From Proteobacteria bacterium UBA6908 (lineage in GTDB: Bacteria; Pseudomonadota; Gammaproteobacteria; Acidiferrobacterales; UBA6901), in the NCBI GenBank assembly GCA_002451085.1, contig DKBE01000021.1:1-15144 (forward strand): DNA of 15,144 nt, written 5' to 3'. Below the pieces are notes generated by a model. The model saw only the letters and a program-made list of their open reading frames with translations. It ran no database searches and was not told where the DNA came from. This document shows, piece after piece, positions 13,737 through 15,144 of the stretch; position 1 is the first letter of the stretch; each line of letters opens with the position of its first letter. A program made the position numbers and the translations under genes.

Positions 13737-15086
13737 CTAGGCGGTGCCTTCGCTGCGGGCCGGGGCCGATGTCATGGCCAGGCTTTGGCGGCGACGGCGG
13801 CGCGCCGCCAGGTTGTCGCGCAGGTTGAGCAGGAATGCGATGCGGTAGACCAGCTTGAACATGAATAACGGGGTACGGATCGGCGTGCTGCGGAACAGGT
13901 CGCCGGCCAGCAGCGAGAGGATGCCCTGTTCCATGCGGAAGGTGTTGCGCGGCGACATGAACATGCTGCGCATGGCCGGCTGGGTGATGCGGTAGATGAA
14001 CCACGAGAAGTAGCGAATGCCGTGGCGGACGATACGATTGAAGCGCCGGATCTCGTGCGCCTCGCAGGCCGGGTCCTTGAGCACCTTGTCGACTACCTCG
14101 GCGCCCTGCAGGGCGCTGTTCATGCCCAGCAGCACGCCGCTGGAAAACACCGGGTCGATAAAGGCAAAGGCATCGCCCACCAGCAGGTAACCGCGGCCGG
14201 CCATGTGATCGGCCTTGTACGAGTAATTGCCGGTGGCCGTCACCGGTGAAATGAGTTCGGCATTGTTCATGCGCGCCGCCACCGGCGGGCACAAGGCGAC
14301 GGTGTCGAGCAGAAACTGCTCCACGCCGACCGTGCGCGATTCCAGGTAATACGGCCAGCACACCGCGCCCACGCTCATCGTGCCGTCCTTGAACGGAATC
14401 ATCCAGAACCAGCCGTGATCGAACCAGTACAGCGAGATGTTGCCTTCGTCGAGGCCCGGGCGGCGTTCAACGTTCTTGAAATGACCAAACACCGCGGCAC
14501 TGCGGTGGTCCGGGTTGCGGCGCTTGATGTCGAACTTGCTGGCGAGGAACGTGCCGCGCCCGGAGGCATCGACCACGTAGCGCGCTTCCCAGCGCTGCGC
14601 CTGGCCGTGCTCGTCCACGGCGTCGACAATGCTGGTCTGGCCGTCGCGGAATTCAACATTGGTGACGCGCGCGCCTTCGTGGGTCTTGGCGCCGCAACGC
14701 GCGGCATTGCGAAACAGAATCTGGTCGAAGTCGGCGCGCTTCACCTCAAAGGCGTAGGGAAAGCCCTGGTCGAGGGCACGGCCGAAGTAATACACCGCCG
14801 GTTGCCGGTCGTTGTGGTACATGGAATTGAACTCGGCGCCGTACTTGCGGATGCCGATTTGCTCCACCTCGTCCATCACGCCCAGTTCCGCCAGAATCGG
14901 CAGGTTCATCGGCAACAGTGATTCGCCGATGTGAAAGCGCGGGTGGTGGTCCTTTTCCAGTGTCACCACCTGCCAGCCCTTGCGCGCCAGCAGGGCCGAG
15001 ATGGTCGAGCCGGCGGGCCCGCCGCCAATCACCAGTACGTCACAATGTTGCGTGGGGGCGGGCTGGGGCGCGGCGCTGGCGTGCAT
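13737..15086 (-). CDS. Flavin-dependent halogenase-like FAD oxidoreductase
   Basis: This 449-residue FAD enzyme belongs to the tryptophan-halogenase/geranylgeranyl-reductase-like group. It has the dinucleotide fold GGGPAG (21-26), RFHIGESLLP (50-59), DASGRGTFLA (173-182) and the second FAD motif GDAFAFIDPVFSSG (304-317). The halogenase hallmark GWxWxIP is present as GWFWMIP (225-231). Lys81 in KYGAEF sits where halogenases have the catalytic lysine that relays hypohalous acid. These support an FADH2-dependent halogenase of the phenolic type, but non-halogenating relatives share much of this, so the substrate and even halogenation are unproven. The C-terminus has a hydrophobic segment (about 405-420) followed by an arginine run (429-433), suggesting membrane contact. 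The start is ATG 15086; a TATAAT lies 40 bases upstream. Related genes occur in aryl-polyene pigment clusters; whether one continues to the right cannot be seen. Confidence 0.85.
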   Translation of the reverse strand: MHASAAPQPAPTQHCDVLVIGGGPAGSTISALLARKGWQVVTLEKDHHPRFHIGESLLPMNLPILAELGVMDEVEQIGIRKYGAEFNSMYHNDRQPAVYYFGRALDQGFPYAFEVKRADFDQILFRNAARCGAKTHEGARVTNVEFRDGQTSIVDAVDEHGQAQRWEARYVVDASGRGTFLASKFDIKRRNPDHRSAAVFGHFKNVERRPGLDEGNISLYWFDHGWFWMIPFKDGTMSVGAVCWPYYLESRTVGVEQFLLDTVALCPPVAARMNNAELISPVTATGNYSYKADHMAGRGYLLVGDAFAFIDPVFSSGVLLGMNSALQGAEVVDKVLKDPACEAHEIRRFNRIVRHGIRYFSWFIYRITQPAMRSMFMSPRNTFRMEQGILSLLAGDLFRSTPIRTPLFMFKLVYRIAFLLNLRDNLAARRRRRQSLAMTSAPARSEGTA

Positions 15087-15125
15087 ACAGGCAAAGTTCC
15101 AAATCGGGGACGGATCTGGAGGCGA

Positions 15126-15131
15126 ATTATA
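15126..15131 (-). promoter_or_regulatory. -10 box of the halogenase-like gene
   Basis: A perfect TATAAT on the minus strand lies 39 bases before the ATG, giving a predicted start near 15119. The matching -35 would fall at or just past the window edge (about 15149) and cannot be read. If real, the gene is the first of its transcript rather than internal to an operon. Confidence 0.55.
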
Positions 15132-15144
15132 GTGGAAAAAATGG

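Overview
This window is GC-rich and densely coded, with long antisense shadow frames throughout. Gene content and order point to a gammaproteobacterium. The ftsY-ftsE-ftsX-rpoH block, transcribed away from an M16 peptidase pair-rsmD-coaD-yfhL block, is a familiar gammaproteobacterial core arrangement. The species cannot be named from this sequence. I would guess a Chromatiales or Acidiferrobacterales-like environmental lineage, but that is inference. I see no tRNA, rRNA, CRISPR array, insertion sequence or prophage, and no gene-free stretch longer than about 200 bases.

Layout, left to right. (1) Minus strand, 1-2895: a CaCA-type cation/proton or Na+/Ca2+ exchanger is translationally coupled by an ATGA overlap to a P2-type Ca2+-ATPase that runs off the left edge; this looks like a Ca2+ efflux operon. 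(2) Minus strand, 3024-6571: ftsY, ftsE, ftsX, then rpoH. Transcription of rpoH ends at a clear intrinsic terminator. The 146-bp ftsX-rpoH spacer holds a near-perfect CIRCE (HrcA) operator lying exactly between a sigma-70-like -35 and -10. A sigma-E-like promoter overlaps it. This implies a control circuit from HrcA and envelope stress onto the heat-shock sigma factor. (3) Plus strand, 6635-10649: an M16 zinc-peptidase lipoprotein, its catalytically degenerate partner, rsmD, coaD and a YfhL-type 2[4Fe-4S] ferredoxin, packed with overlaps up to coaD. (4) Minus strand, 10652-11536: an orphan NMT1/THI5-like periplasmic-binding-fold protein with no signal peptide. (5) Minus strand, 11635-13542: a Fur-box-preceded iron-uptake operon of a periplasmic cupredoxin and an FTR1 permease. 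(6) Minus strand, 13737-15086: a flavin-dependent halogenase-like monooxygenase, closed by a very strong 18-bp inverted repeat.

The most unusual feature is in region 5. The FTR1 permease does not end after its last membrane helix. It continues in frame through a textbook Sec signal peptide with an AHA cleavage site into about 224 residues that look like an outer-membrane beta-barrel ending in phenylalanine. One open frame therefore appears to encode an inner-membrane iron permease and a probable outer-membrane protein, separable by signal peptidase. With the cupredoxin encoded just upstream, the operon would cover outer membrane, periplasm and inner membrane. The second notable feature is the CIRCE operator on rpoH.
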